This document shows positions 8,801 through 18,133 of a stretch of 64,000 bases of DNA, one piece after another. Each line of letters begins with the position of its first letter. The stretch's first letter is position 1. The position numbers and the translations under genes are program-made. This DNA is from Bradyrhizobium niftali. GTDB lineage: Bacteria; Pseudomonadota; Alphaproteobacteria; Rhizobiales; Xanthobacteraceae. The stretch covers positions 124,001 through 188,000 of the forward strand of contig NZ_SPQT01000016.1 in assembly GCF_004571025.1 (NCBI RefSeq), in the 5' to 3' direction. The notes below the pieces were generated by a model that saw only the letters and a program-made list of their open reading frames with translations, did no database searches and was not told the DNA's origin.

Positions 8801-9937
8801 TCACACCGCAATGATGTGATCGTCGATCTCCTCGATCCTGTTGACGCCGCACAGGCCCATGGTCGTCAGCAGTTCCTTCTGGATGATGTCGATCGCCTTG
8901 GCGACGCCGGCCTGGCCGCCGGCGCCCAGGCCATAGGCGTAGGCGCGGCCGATCATGCAGGACTTTGCGCCGAGCGCGAGTGCGCGCATCACGTCCTGGC
9001 CGGAGCGGATGCCGCCGTCGAACATGATCTCCATCCTGTCACCGACGGCATCGACGATCTCGGGCAGCACCTCGATCGAGGACGGCGCGCCGTCGAGTTG
9101 CCGGCCGCCATGGTTGGAGACCACGATCGCCTGCGCGCCGGTCTTCGCGGCGAGCTCGGCGTCCTCGACGTCGAGAATGCCCTTCAGGATCAGCTTGCCC
9201 GGCCAGATGCTGCGGATCCAATCGATGTCGCTCCAGTTCAGCGAGGTGTCGAACTGCGAGTTGATCCAGGTCGACAGCGAGGTGATGTCGTCGCTGACCT
9301 TCAGATGACCGGCGAGATTGCCGAAGGTGCGGCGCTTGCCCTGCAGCACACCCGACACCCAGGCCGGCTTGGTGGCGAAATCGATCAGCTTCGAGAGCGA
9401 CCATTCCGGCGGCACGGTCATGCCGTTCTTGATGTCCTGGTGGCGCTGGCCGATCACCTGGAGATCGACGGTCAGCACCAGCGCCGAGCATTTCGCCGCG
9501 ATCGCGCGTTCGATCAGCGCCTTGATGAAGCCGCGGTCCTTCATCACGTAGAGCTGGAACCAGAACGGCTTCTCGACGCTGGCGGCGATGTCCTCGATCG
9601 AGCAGATCGACATCGTCGACTGCGTGAACGGGATGCCGGCGGCCTGCGCGGCGCGGCAGGCGTGGATCTCGCCGTCGCCATGCTGCATGCCCAGGAGGCC
9701 CACGGGCGCGAGCACCAGCGGCATGGTCGAGGGCTCGCCGAGGATCGTCGTCGAGGTGTCGCGCTTGGAGACGTCGACCAGGATGCGCTGGCGGAACTTG
9801 ATCGCCTGCATGTCCTCGCGGTTGGCGCGCAGCGTCTCCTCGGCATACGAGCCGCGGTCGCAATAGTCGAAGAACGCCTTCGGCACGCGGCGCTGATGCA
9901 GCGCGCGAAGATCGTCGATACAGGTGATGTGCTTCAT
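8801..9937 (-). CDS. lldD: FMN-dependent L-lactate dehydrogenase / alpha-hydroxy acid oxidase
   Basis: TIM-barrel flavoenzyme of 378 residues that oxidises L-lactate or a related 2-hydroxy acid and passes electrons to the respiratory chain. Visible family landmarks are LAPVGLLGMQHGDGE (FMN phosphate side), PFTQSTMS, FWFQLYV, LVLTVD, the catalytic SNHGGRQLDGAPSS with its histidine and arginine, and FDGGIRSGQDV. The start at 9937 (MKHITCIDDLR) matches the usual N-terminus; extending upstream adds 20 unconserved residues. It stands alone on the minus strand. The symbol is by family; other hydroxy acids remain possible. Confidence 0.88.
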   Translation of the reverse strand: MKHITCIDDLRALHQRRVPKAFFDYCDRGSYAEETLRANREDMQAIKFRQRILVDVSKRDTSTTILGEPSTMPLVLAPVGLLGMQHGDGEIHACRAAQAAGIPFTQSTMSICSIEDIAASVEKPFWFQLYVMKDRGFIKALIERAIAAKCSALVLTVDLQVIGQRHQDIKNGMTVPPEWSLSKLIDFATKPAWVSGVLQGKRRTFGNLAGHLKVSDDITSLSTWINSQFDTSLNWSDIDWIRSIWPGKLILKGILDVEDAELAAKTGAQAIVVSNHGGRQLDGAPSSIEVLPEIVDAVGDRMEIMFDGGIRSGQDVMRALALGAKSCMIGRAYAYGLGAGGQAGVAKAIDIIQKELLTTMGLCGVNRIEEIDDHIIAV

Positions 9938-10001
9938 GAACGTGTCCCCGGCCCGTCTCGTATCCGAAAGTCTTGCATCGGAAGATCGAGGGGTCATCTA
10001 G

Positions 10002-10211
<210 letters not shown>

Positions 10212-10433
10212 GGGCGGGTTCCGCCCCGTTCCTAGTTCCCTAACGGGAAATATAGTGTTAACAATCAGTTAGCGCGGCGAAGCTGGCCCCTATTCCGTAA
10301 TGATTAATCACATTTTTTGAAGCCAAGTTAGCCGCGATGGCCTTATAAGACCTCAGCAAATCAGGGATGCGGGGCCCGTTCTGGCACTCCGTGGTTGTAG
10401 AGGGGATTCCCTGGTTGTTGCGTGGGGGACGAT

Positions 10434-11777
10434 ATGAGCCGCAAATATTTCGGGACGGACGGGATTAGGGGCCGCGCCAACGGACTGATCACGCCGGAGC
10501 TCGCGCTCAAGGTCGGCCAGGCCGCAGGCCTTGCGTTTCAGCGCGGCGACCACCGCCACCGGGTCGTGATCGGCAAGGACACCCGCCTGTCCGGCTACAT
10601 GATCGAATACGCGATGGTCGCCGGCTTCACCTCGGTCGGCATGGACGTGCTGCTGGTCGGCCCGATGCCGACGCCGGCGGTCGCGATGCTGACCAAGTCG
10701 ATGCGCGCCGATCTCGGCGTGATGATCTCGGCCTCGCACAATTTGTTCGAGGACAACGGCATCAAGCTGTTCGGTCCGCAGGGCTTCAAGCTTTCCGACG
10801 ACGTCGAGAAGCAGATCGAGCAGCTGCTCGACGAGCCCATCGAGAAGCGGCTGGCACAAAGTGCCAGCTTGGGCCGCGCCCGCCGTATCGACGGCGTGCA
10901 TGACCGCTACATCGAATTCGCCAAGCGCACGCTGCCGCGCGATCTGTCGCTCGAGGGCCTGCGCGTCGTGATCGATTGCGCCAACGGCGCCGCCTACAAG
11001 GTGGTGCCCGAAGCGCTGTGGGAGCTGGGCGCCGACGTGGTGCCGATCGGCGTCGAGCCCGACGGCTTCAACATCAACAAGGATTGCGGCTCCACTTCGC
11101 CGGAAGCGCTGTCGAAGAAGGTGCGCGAGATGCGTGCCGACATCGGCATTGCGCTGGACGGTGACGCCGATCGCGTCATCCTGGTCGACGAGCGCGGCCA
11201 TGTCGTCGACGGCGACCAGCTGCTCGCGGTGATCGCGCAGAGCTGGAAGGAAGACGGCCGGCTGTCGCGGCCGGGCATCGTCGCCACCGTGATGTCCAAT
11301 CTCGGGCTCGAGCGCTTCCTGAAAGGGCAGGGGCTCGATCTCGTGCGCACGCCGGTCGGCGACCGCTACGTGCTCGAGCAGATGCTGAGCGGCGGCTACA
11401 ATCTCGGCGGCGAGCAGTCCGGCCACATCATCCTGTCCGACTACGCCACCACCGGCGACGGCTTCGTTGCCGCCTTGCAGGTGCTGGCCGTGGTGCAGAA
11501 GTCGCGCCGGCCGGTGTCGGAAGTCTGCCACCGCTTCGATCCGCTGCCGCAGATCCTCAAGAACGTCCGCCACAAGGGCGGTAAGCCGCTCGACGATTCC
11601 GACGTCAAATCGGCGATCTCCGACGGCGAGAAGCGCCTCAACGGCCATGGCCGCCTGCTGATCCGCTCCTCCGGCACCGAGCCCGTGATCCGCGTCATGG
11701 GCGAAGGCGAGGACCGCATCCTGGTCGAGGACGTCGTCGACACCATCGTCTCGGCGCTCGGACAGGCGGCGGCCTGA
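10434..11777 (+). CDS. glmM: Phosphoglucosamine mutase
   Basis: Cytoplasmic enzyme of 447 residues that converts glucosamine-6-phosphate to glucosamine-1-phosphate for peptidoglycan and lipopolysaccharide. It begins [16 protein letters not shown], as the family does. The phosphoserine is S101 in ISASHN, the metal loop is DGDADR near residue 245, the sugar loop is GGEQSGH, and the phosphate-binding loop is [12 protein letters not shown] near the C-terminus. The length is normal. ATG 10434 is preceded by GGGGGA. The 10212-10433 leader has a weak CtrA-like half-site pair at 10258-10272 and no other feature I can support. Confidence 0.96.
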   Translation: MSRKYFGTDGIRGRANGLITPELALKVGQAAGLAFQRGDHRHRVVIGKDTRLSGYMIEYAMVAGFTSVGMDVLLVGPMPTPAVAMLTKSMRADLGVMISASHNLFEDNGIKLFGPQGFKLSDDVEKQIEQLLDEPIEKRLAQSASLGRARRIDGVHDRYIEFAKRTLPRDLSLEGLRVVIDCANGAAYKVVPEALWELGADVVPIGVEPDGFNINKDCGSTSPEALSKKVREMRADIGIALDGDADRVILVDERGHVVDGDQLLAVIAQSWKEDGRLSRPGIVATVMSNLGLERFLKGQGLDLVRTPVGDRYVLEQMLSGGYNLGGEQSGHIILSDYATTGDGFVAALQVLAVVQKSRRPVSEVCHRFDPLPQILKNVRHKGGKPLDDSDVKSAISDGEKRLNGHGRLLIRSSGTEPVIRVMGEGEDRILVEDVVDTIVSALGQAAA

Positions 11778-11785
11778 GCTCGTAG

Positions 11786-11884
11786 CCATCCTTCGAGACG
11801 CCCGCCTTTGGCGGGCCCTCAGGATGAGGTCTTGTTTCTCGGCGAAATCTGAAACCCTCATGGTGAGGAGCCCTCTCGAACCAT
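11786..11884. repeat. Dispersed repeat, CCATCCTTCGAGACGCCCGC family (copy 1)
   Basis: It starts CCATCCTTCGAGACGCCCGC and ends CTCGAACCATG, with a GCCCGCC-TTTG-GCGGGC hairpin inside. A second copy with the same order of blocks lies at 23828-23940. It sits between glmM and the MFS gene. Confidence 0.7.
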
Positions 11885-11983
11885 GCAAGCCGCGCGGCTT
11901 CGCGGTGAAACCGGCCGCGAAGCGCATCCCAGCCATCGACGTTTGGCGGTGGTTCCACCGCCACTTGCATCGTAGTTAGGCGG

Positions 11984-13270
11984 ATGCGGCGGTTCGCCGC
12001 GCCTCCTGGGATTGGTCCGTTGAACAAGCCTGTCGTCGTCTCTGAGGAAACGCTGACCGAGCCCGTCGTCGTCAGCGACGTCGCGCCCGCTGCCGCCAGA
12101 GCTGCGGGGCCGGCCTATGTCGTGCTCGCCGGCATCAGCTTCTCGCACTTCCTCAACGACACCATGCAGTCGCTGATCGCCTCGGTGTACCCGATCCTGA
12201 AGGACACCTACGCGCTCGACTTCGCGCAGATCGGCATGATCACGCTGGCCTTCCAGTTCACGGCCTCGCTGCTTCAGCCGGTGGTCGGGCACTACACCGA
12301 CAAGAAGGCGCAGCCTTATTCGCTGGCGATCGGCATGGCCTCGACCTTCTTCGGTCTCCTGCTGCTCAGCGCCGCGCACCAATATCTCGTCATCCTCGTT
12401 GCCGCTGCGCTGGTCGGTCTCGGCTCGGCGGTGTTTCATCCGGAATCCGCGCGCATCGCGCGGCTCGCCTCCGGCGGCCGCTACGGCTTTGCGCAATCGG
12501 TGTTCCAGCTCGGCGGCAGTTTCGGCACGTCGATGGGCCCGGTGCTGGCGGCGCTGATCGTGGTGCCGTTCGGGCAGGGCAGCATCGCCTGGTTCTCCTC
12601 GATCGCGTTCCTTGCCATCGTCGTTCTCTGGCGCATCGGCCGCTGGTACGCGCCGCAGATCAAGGCGAAGAAGACGGCGGCGGTCCAAGCCCATCCTGAT
12701 GCGCCGAGCTCGCGCCGCGTCGCGGTCGCGCTCGCCGTGCTGGTGGCGCTGCTGTTCTCAAAACAGCTCTACGTCTCGAGCTTGTCGAGCTACTACATCT
12801 TCTATCTGATCGACCGCTTCGGCGTGTCGACGCAGGCCGCCCAGATCTATCTCTTCGTCTTCCTTGCCGCGAACGCGGTCGGCGCGTTTCTCGGTGGTCC
12901 GCTCGGGGATCGCTTCGGGCGCAAGATCGTGATCTGGATCTCGATTCTGGGCGCGCTGCCGTTCACGCTGGCGCTGCCCTATGCCGGGCTCTACGCCAGC
13001 GCGGTGCTCAGCGTCATCATCGGCCTGATCATCTCCTCGACGACGTCGTCGATCATCGTGTTCGCGCAGGAACTGGTGCCGCACCGCTTCGGCATGATCT
13101 CCGGCGTGTTCTTCGGCGTCGCCTTCGGCATCGGCGGCCTGGGCGCGGCCGTGCTCGGCAAGCTCGCCGACCACACCTCGATCGAGTTCGTCTATCAGGT
13201 CTGCGCCTATCTGCCGGCGATCGGGCTGCTCGCGGTGTTCCTGCCCAAGCTGCCGCGGCAGACGCGTTAA
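11984..13270 (+). CDS. MFS exporter, fosmidomycin resistance (Fsr) type
   Basis: Inner-membrane transporter of 428 residues with twelve predicted spans. The family signature around the first helices is present: FSHFLNDTMQSLIASVYPILK, then FQFTASLLQPVVGHYTDKK and GLGSAVFHPESARIARLASGGR. The second half repeats the fold, with GGPLGDRFGRK. Relatives export fosmidomycin or other small compounds by proton antiport; the real substrate is unknown. The ATG at 11984 gives about 40 residues before helix 1; a TTG at 12020 could be the true start. No regulator is adjacent. Confidence 0.9.
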   Translation: MRRFAAPPGIGPLNKPVVVSEETLTEPVVVSDVAPAAARAAGPAYVVLAGISFSHFLNDTMQSLIASVYPILKDTYALDFAQIGMITLAFQFTASLLQPVVGHYTDKKAQPYSLAIGMASTFFGLLLLSAAHQYLVILVAAALVGLGSAVFHPESARIARLASGGRYGFAQSVFQLGGSFGTSMGPVLAALIVVPFGQGSIAWFSSIAFLAIVVLWRIGRWYAPQIKAKKTAAVQAHPDAPSSRRVAVALAVLVALLFSKQLYVSSLSSYYIFYLIDRFGVSTQAAQIYLFVFLAANAVGAFLGGPLGDRFGRKIVIWISILGALPFTLALPYAGLYASAVLSVIIGLIISSTTSSIIVFAQELVPHRFGMISGVFFGVAFGIGGLGAAVLGKLADHTSIEFVYQVCAYLPAIGLLAVFLPKLPRQTR

Positions 13271-13400
13271 CGGATCCTGTTTCGCTGCATTGCGGCTTCA
13301 TACATTGTTAGTAATTGGGACGCGAGGCGCTGCATTTTTGCAATGCGACCGCCGCATCCCCGCGTGTGCAGTCACAAAAAATCAACCTTAAAAATTAGGG

Positions 13401-13415
13401 TTAAGTGGCGCTTAA
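13401..13415 (+). promoter_or_regulatory. CtrA-type box before the porin gene
   Basis: TTAA-GTGGCGC-TTAA is an exact match to the TTAA-N7-TTAA consensus bound by the cell-cycle regulator CtrA in Alphaproteobacteria. It lies 84 bases before the start codon of the porin gene. Binding is inferred. Confidence 0.45.
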
Positions 13416-13498
13416 ACATTTGCTGCCATCGTCCGCCCGTGAGTTTCCAGAACGTGAGGCGGCTGCATTGTGCCTCACCGGCCATAAGGACGAAGCCA

Positions 13499-14317
13499 AT
13501 GCGTAGCGTTAAGTCTCTCCTTGCCGCGGGTGCGGCAACCCTGATCTCGTCGATGGCGTTCGCCGCCGATATGCCGATCGCGGCGCCCCCTCCCATGTAC
13601 GCGCCGCCGGCCCCTGCGGCCGACTTCGGCGGCTGGTATCTGCGCGGCGACATCGGCTTCAGCAATCAGAAGGTGAAGCAGCTCAACCCGAGCTTCGTCG
13701 ATCCCGGCATCAGCATTGCGTCCACCCAGGGGCTCGGTTTCGACACGGCCGGCATCTTCGGCCTCGGCGCCGGTTACAGGTTCAACAGCTGGTTCCGCGC
13801 CGACGTGACCGGTGAATATCGCGGCAACGCCAATCTGCATGGTCTCCAGATCATCAATTTCAACGGCGCCCCGGCCTTTACCGACGAGTATCATGGCAGC
13901 AAGTCGGAATGGCTGGTGCTCGCCAACGCCTACGTTGACCTCGGCACCTGGTGGTGCATCACCCCGTTCATCGGTGCCGGCGTGGGTGCTTCGCGCAACA
14001 CCATTTCAAACTTCCAGGACATCAACACGGTGAACGGCGGCGTCGCTTACGCGCCGAACGCTTCGAAGTGGAATTTCGCGTGGGCCGCGCACGCCGGTCT
14101 TGCCTACAAGGTCAACCCGAGCCTGACGCTCGAACTCGCGTATCGCTATGTCGACCTCGGAGACGGCGTCACCGGCGCTCTCACCGACTTCACCGGTTTC
14201 ACCCGCGGCCGCACCATGCAGTTCAAGGACATCACCTCGCATGACCTGAAGTTCGGCGTGCGCTGGGACCTCAGCAGCCCGCCGGTCTACGCGCCGCCGC
14301 TCGTCACCAAGGGCTGA
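13499..14317 (+). CDS. Outer membrane beta-barrel protein, Omp25/31 family
   Basis: Porin-like protein of 272 residues. The signal peptide is MRSVKSLLAAGAATLISSMAFA, cut before ADMP. A proline-rich neck (PPPMYAPPAPAADF) follows, then an eight-strand barrel pattern starting GGWYLRGDIGFS, with WFRADVTGEYRG, TPFIGAGVGAS and LTLELAYRYVDLGD, ending HDLKFGVRWDL. ATG 13499 follows AAGGA at 13487. The C-terminal tail after the last strand (SSPPVYAPPLVTKG) is unusual for a barrel, which normally ends on an aromatic residue. A terminator follows. Structural or adhesion role is known for the family. Confidence 0.87.
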   Translation: MRSVKSLLAAGAATLISSMAFAADMPIAAPPPMYAPPAPAADFGGWYLRGDIGFSNQKVKQLNPSFVDPGISIASTQGLGFDTAGIFGLGAGYRFNSWFRADVTGEYRGNANLHGLQIINFNGAPAFTDEYHGSKSEWLVLANAYVDLGTWWCITPFIGAGVGASRNTISNFQDINTVNGGVAYAPNASKWNFAWAAHAGLAYKVNPSLTLELAYRYVDLGDGVTGALTDFTGFTRGRTMQFKDITSHDLKFGVRWDLSSPPVYAPPLVTKG

Positions 14318-14346
14318 TCGGCAAGCCCCATCGCTTAATCTCTCTT

Positions 14347-14374
14347 AACGGCGCGGGACCCTCCCGCGCCGTTT
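14347..14374 (+). terminator. Rho-independent terminator of the porin gene
   Basis: Stem AACGGCGCGGGA / TCCCGCGCCGTT with a three-base loop and a short T-run, 30 bases after the stop. Confidence 0.85.
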
Positions 14375-14485
14375 TGCTTTGCGTATTTTTCATTGCTCGT
14401 GGCAACGAAGGGCTCCGACGCAACCATTGGTTAAGGTTAACGAGCCATGATCATGGCGAAAGTTCGAGTTCGATGGAGCGTTCCG

Positions 14486-15247
14486 ATGCGTAGGCTTTTG
14501 TTGGCGGCGGCGATGTTGGGGACGGTGTCTGCCGCGCACGCGGCCGACATGCCGGATCTGCCGTTCCTGCGCGGCAGCTTTACGGACGGTCTGTCGAGAT
14601 CCAACGTCAACTGGGAAGGCTACTATGTCGGCGGTCAGGGCGAGTACGGCGCGATCACGTCGAAGATCTCCTCCACCATCAACAGCGACATCCAGTCGAC
14701 CTTCGTCACACCGGGCCCGGCCTACAATTGGCAACCGCTCGCGTTCGCGCACAGCAACAGCGCCGGCTATGGCGCGTTTGCCGGCTATAATGGGCAATGG
14801 GACGACGTCGTGCTCGGCGTCGAGGCCAACTACATTCATGGTGGTTTCAAGTCGACATCGAACTCGGTCGGACAGACGTTCAACAACCTCAACGCGGTCA
14901 TTGCCACCACCGTGACATCCGCAGTCGTCGGCGTGTCTGACTTCGGATCCCTGCGCGCGCGAGCCGGCTATGCCTGGGGATGCTTCCTGCCTTACGCCTT
15001 TATCGGTGGCGGGGTCGGCAGCCAGACCGTCGATCGCTACGCCTCGGCGTCTCCGTCGTCGGTGCAGCCTGCGACGACCTTCGCGAGCAAGAGCAAGCTG
15101 GTCTACGGTTATTCCGGCGGCCTCGGCTTCGACGCCATGCTGGTCGGCGGCCTGTTCGTCCGTGTCGAATACGAATATTTGCGGGTGACGTCGGACATCG
15201 AGTCGAACGTCAATAGCGTCCGCGCCGGGCTCGGATACAAGTTCTGA
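14486..15247 (+). CDS. Outer membrane beta-barrel protein (porin-like), second
   Basis: Exported barrel of 253 residues. The signal peptide MRRLLLAAAMLGTVSAAHA is cut before ADMP. The mature part starts with NWEGYYVGGQGEYG, and further strands include AFAGYNGQWDDVVLGVEANYIHGG, GSLRARAGYAWG, YAFIGGGVGSQ, FVRVEYEYLRV and a last strand NSVRAGLGYKF ending in phenylalanine, as outer-membrane barrels do. ATG 14486 is chosen because GGAG lies seven bases before it and the signal peptide starts there; ATG 14447 would add 13 residues. Only distantly similar to its neighbour at 13499. Confidence 0.85.
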   Translation: MRRLLLAAAMLGTVSAAHAADMPDLPFLRGSFTDGLSRSNVNWEGYYVGGQGEYGAITSKISSTINSDIQSTFVTPGPAYNWQPLAFAHSNSAGYGAFAGYNGQWDDVVLGVEANYIHGGFKSTSNSVGQTFNNLNAVIATTVTSAVVGVSDFGSLRARAGYAWGCFLPYAFIGGGVGSQTVDRYASASPSSVQPATTFASKSKLVYGYSGGLGFDAMLVGGLFVRVEYEYLRVTSDIESNVNSVRAGLGYKF

Positions 15248-15321
15248 GCGCCGCGCATGGCGCCGATTGACAGGCCCTGCGAGCCCTGATGCTCTGTCGC
15301 CAGACAGTGGGGGCGGCAGCG

Positions 15322-15912
15322 ATGCAGATCTACGGCGATACCAATTCCGGCAATTGTCTCAAGGTGAAGTGGGTTTGCGACAAGCTCGCATTGCCCTACG
15401 ACTGGATTGAGATCGACACCCGTAAGGGTGAGACGCGCACGCCGCAATTCCTTGCCATGAACGGCGCCGGCCAGGTGCCGACCGTCGCCTTCGACGATGG
15501 CCGTACGCTGGCGCAATCCAATGCCATCATCCGCTATCTCGCCCGCGACAGCGCGCTGATTCCGCGCGACGCCTTTGTTGCTGCCAAGATGGATGAATGG
15601 TTGTTCTGGGAGCAGTACAGCCACGAGCCCTATATCGCGGTGTGCCGCTTCCAGCTCGTCTATCTCGGCAAGGACGCCTCCGAGCTCGACCCCGAAAAGG
15701 TCAAGCGCGGCTATGCGGCGCTCGACCGCATGGAGCAGCATCTCTCCGGCAACCGCTTCTTCGCGGGCGAAGCGGTCTCGCTCGCCGACGTCACGCTGCT
15801 CGCCTATACCCGCGTTGCGCATGAAGGCGGCTTCGATCTCGGCCGTCATGCGGCCGTTCGCCGCTGGATCGGCGAGACCGAGGCCTTTCTCGGCCTTCCG
15901 CCGGCGCGCTGA
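15322..15912 (+). CDS. Glutathione S-transferase family protein
   Basis: Cytoplasmic protein of 196 residues. The N-terminal thioredoxin fold runs through MQIYGDTNSGNCLKVKWVCDKL and contains the cis-proline glutathione site GAGQVPTVAFDDGRTLAQSNAIIRYL (QSNAI is the gamma-glutamyl loop). The all-helical C-terminal domain carries the N-capping box SLADVTLLAYTRV. The active residue is probably serine or asparagine in TNSGNC rather than a tyrosine, as in beta/theta-like classes. ATG 15322 fits the fold start. The next gene begins 14 bases after the stop, so the two are probably co-transcribed. Substrate unknown. Confidence 0.9.
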   Translation: MQIYGDTNSGNCLKVKWVCDKLALPYDWIEIDTRKGETRTPQFLAMNGAGQVPTVAFDDGRTLAQSNAIIRYLARDSALIPRDAFVAAKMDEWLFWEQYSHEPYIAVCRFQLVYLGKDASELDPEKVKRGYAALDRMEQHLSGNRFFAGEAVSLADVTLLAYTRVAHEGGFDLGRHAAVRRWIGETEAFLGLPPAR

Positions 15913-15926
15913 GTCCGGAGTATTTC

Positions 15927-16391
15927 ATGAACGCCGGAACCGTTTCCATCCGTCGCGCGCGCCGCGAGGACGTCGCAGCGATCGTGGCGATGCTCGCCGA
16001 CGATCATCTCGGGCGCACCCGTGAGCGGGTGGAGGATCCGCTGCCCCCGGCCTATTACGAAGCGTTCGAGCGGGTCGAGCGCGATCCAAATCTCACGCTG
16101 GTGGTTGCCGAGAGCGAGGGCAGGGTGGTCGGCTGCCTGCAACTTGCTGTGCTGTCAGGCATCAGCTCGCAAGGCGGCACCCGCGGTCTGCTCGAAGACG
16201 TGCGCGTTGCCACTGATTGTCGCAGCCGCGGCATCGGCGAGCAATTGGTGCAATGGGCCATCGCGGAAGCGAAAGCGCGCGGCTGCAATCTGGTCGAACT
16301 GTTGACGCATCAGACGCGAGTGGACGCGCAGCGCTTCTACAAGCGGCTCGGATTCACAGCTAGTCATGTCGGCATGACTGTCCGCTTTTGA
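15927..16391 (+). CDS. GNAT family N-acetyltransferase
   Basis: Protein of 154 residues with one GNAT fold. Motif A, which binds the acetyl-CoA pyrophosphate, is DVRVATDCRSRGIGEQLVQWAI (residues about 91-112). Motif B is RVDAQRFYKRLGFTASHVGM. The domain covers the entire protein, with no extra module. It follows the GST gene by 14 bases, with CCGGAG before its start. Acceptor substrate (an amine of a small molecule or protein) is not readable. Related stand-alone acetyltransferases often confer tolerance to toxic amines. Confidence 0.9.
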   Translation: MNAGTVSIRRARREDVAAIVAMLADDHLGRTRERVEDPLPPAYYEAFERVERDPNLTLVVAESEGRVVGCLQLAVLSGISSQGGTRGLLEDVRVATDCRSRGIGEQLVQWAIAEAKARGCNLVELLTHQTRVDAQRFYKRLGFTASHVGMTVRF

Positions 16392-16491
16392 GGCAGCTCG
16401 CCGCGCACCTTGCGCAATCAGCAAATTCGGATCGCGCATTCGTTCATGTTAAGAGCCGGTAAACTACCCAGCCGTCGTTCACGTTGAGGTG

Positions 16492-16517
16492 GGAACGATC
16501 GGTGCTACGGCAGCGTC
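16492..16517 (+). promoter_or_regulatory. Weak sigma-EcfG-like promoter before the 68-residue gene
   Basis: GGAAC-N17-CGTC differs at one base from the general-stress sigma-EcfG consensus GGAAC-N16/17-CGTT. The start codon is 32 bases downstream. Confidence 0.3.
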
Positions 16518-16549
16518 AGACACCGAGCTCGGTCGGTTCGGGGATTTCG

Positions 16550-16756
16550 ATGACAAGCTATTCGATGATCAAGGTCGGCAACGGCTACGTTGTGCAGGCC
16601 AACGACAAGTGCATTTTGAAGGTCGGCAGCCGACGCAAAGCCGCGCAATTGATCAGCGAGGCCACGGACTTGCTGAACGCGCTCGCTACGGTCGAATCCC
16701 CCGATATCGCGCCGGAAGCGCCATCACTCGCGCGTGAGGTCCCGGAACTTCCTTGA
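16550..16756 (+). CDS. Small conserved hypothetical protein
   Basis: Protein of 68 residues of unknown function. The first 45 residues look like a small beta-beta-alpha unit (SYSMIKVGNGYVVQANDKCILKV, then SRRKAAQLISEATDLL); the tail is rich in proline, glutamate and serine. ATG 16550 is chosen because the coding pattern starts there, with GGGGATT before it. The stop is 79 bases before serC, and the serC leader RNA occupies most of that gap. A possible stress promoter is at 16492. Confidence 0.65.
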   Translation: MTSYSMIKVGNGYVVQANDKCILKVGSRRKAAQLISEATDLLNALATVESPDIAPEAPSLAREVPELP

Positions 16757-16785
16757 CGACTCTTCCCGTTTCCCGTATCAGCCGC

Positions 16786-16835
16786 GGCGGGACACCTCCC
16801 CCCAACGGGAGGCTTACTATCTGGAAGGGTAGAAT
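16786..16835 (+). ncRNA. serC leader RNA motif (candidate cis-regulatory element)
   Basis: Two stem-loops directly abut the serC start. Stem 1 pairs CCTCCC (16795-16800) with GGGAGG (16807-16812). Stem 2 pairs 16817-16822 with 16827-16832 around a GGAA tetraloop and includes the GGAAGGG ribosome site four bases before ATG. Layout and position match the serC RNA motif described for Alphaproteobacteria, which lies at the serC start codon. Masking of the ribosome site is inferred; the ligand is unknown. Confidence 0.6.
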
Positions 16836-18008
16836 ATGACTGTAGCGAAGCCCGCTTCGCGGCCCACCGTGCCGCATTTTTCCTCCGGCCCCTGCGCCAA
16901 GCGCCCCGGCTGGAACGCCCAAAATCTCAAGGACGCAGCGCTCGGCCGTTCGCATCGCGCGAAGGTCGGCAAGACCAAGCTCAAGCTCGCGATCGATCTG
17001 ACGCGCGAAGTGCTTGAAGTGCCCGCCGATTATCGCATCGGCATCGTGCCGGCCTCCGATACCGGCGCGGTCGAGATGGCGCTGTGGTCGCTGCTCGGTG
17101 CACGGCCCGTCACCACGCTCGCCTGGGAATCCTTTGGCGAGGGCTGGGTCAGCGACATCGTCAAGGAATTGAAGCTCAAGGACGTCACCAAGCTCAATGC
17201 GGCCTACGGTGAAATCCCCGATCTCTCCAAGGTCGATCCGAAGTCGGACGTCGTCTTTACCTGGAACGGCACCACCTCGGGCGTCCGTGTGCCGAACGCC
17301 GACTGGATCAGCGCGACCCGCGAAGGCCTGACCATTTGCGACGCCACCTCGGCGGCATTCGCGCAACCCCTCGACTGGCCCAAGCTCGACGTCGTTACCT
17401 TCTCCTGGCAGAAGGCGCTCGGCGGCGAGGCCGCGCACGGCATGCTGATCCTCTCCCCGCGCGCGGTGGAGCGGCTCGAGACCTACAAGCCGGCCTGGCC
17501 GCTGCCGAAGATCTTCCGCATGACCAAGGGCGGCAAGATCAACGAAGGCATCTTCGTCGGCGAGACCATCAACACGCCGTCGATGCTCTGCGTCGAGGAT
17601 TATCTCGATGCGCTGAACTGGGCCAAGTCGATCGGCGGCCTCAAGGCGCTGATCGCGCGCGCCGACGCCAACACCAAGGTGCTGGCCGACTGGAAGGCGA
17701 AGACGCCCTGGATCGACTTCCTGGCCAAGGACGCTTCGATCCGTTCCAACACCTCGGTATGCCTGAAGTTCACCGATCCCGCGCTCACCGCGCTCTCGGA
17801 CGACGCGCAGGCCGACTTCAGCAAGAAGCTGGTCGCGCTGGTCGAGAAGGAAGGCGCCGGCTACGACTTCGCCTATTACCGCGATGCGCCGGCCGGCCTG
17901 CGCATCTGGTGCGGCGCCACCGTCGAGGCCAAGGACGTTGAGCTGCTGACCCAGTGGATCGACTGGGCCTTCGCCGAGACCAAGGCACAGCTCGCCAAGG
18001 CGGCTTAA
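16836..18008 (+). CDS. serC: Phosphoserine aminotransferase
   Basis: PLP enzyme of 390 residues. It turns 3-phosphohydroxypyruvate and glutamate into phosphoserine, the second step of serine synthesis, and also acts in pyridoxine synthesis in some bacteria. It has the alphaproteobacterial form that begins [14 protein letters not shown]. The PLP lysine is K193 in [15 protein letters not shown], the phosphate-site segment is [11 protein letters not shown] and the cofactor aspartate is in [13 protein letters not shown] 16836 is directly behind the leader RNA. serA follows 125 bases later, so the first two pathway enzymes are adjacent. Confidence 0.96.
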   Translation: MTVAKPASRPTVPHFSSGPCAKRPGWNAQNLKDAALGRSHRAKVGKTKLKLAIDLTREVLEVPADYRIGIVPASDTGAVEMALWSLLGARPVTTLAWESFGEGWVSDIVKELKLKDVTKLNAAYGEIPDLSKVDPKSDVVFTWNGTTSGVRVPNADWISATREGLTICDATSAAFAQPLDWPKLDVVTFSWQKALGGEAAHGMLILSPRAVERLETYKPAWPLPKIFRMTKGGKINEGIFVGETINTPSMLCVEDYLDALNWAKSIGGLKALIARADANTKVLADWKAKTPWIDFLAKDASIRSNTSVCLKFTDPALTALSDDAQADFSKKLVALVEKEGAGYDFAYYRDAPAGLRIWCGATVEAKDVELLTQWIDWAFAETKAQLAKAA

Positions 18009-18027
18009 CGCGTTCTAACTCATTTTC

Positions 18028-18098
18028 GTCATGGCCGGGCTTAACCCGGCCATCCATCGATTGAGAGATGGACCCGCGGGTCAGGCCCGCGGGTGACG
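18028..18098. repeat. Palindromic repeat, GTCATGGCCGGGCTTnACCCGGCCAT family (copy 1)
   Basis: The hairpin ATGGCCGGG-CTTAA-CCCGGCCAT is followed by a second G/C hairpin (ACCCGCGGGT..CCCGCGGGT). It lies inside the serC-serA gap. A second copy is at 19743. Confidence 0.75.
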
Positions 18099-18133
18099 TT
18101 CCGTAAATGCAGCTCGCACCACGGATCATCCCC

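Noticed and set aside
10381-10400. TGGCAC..TTG as a sigma-54 promoter before glmM
   Set aside because: Spacing between the GG and GC elements is wrong and the downstream TTGC is absent.
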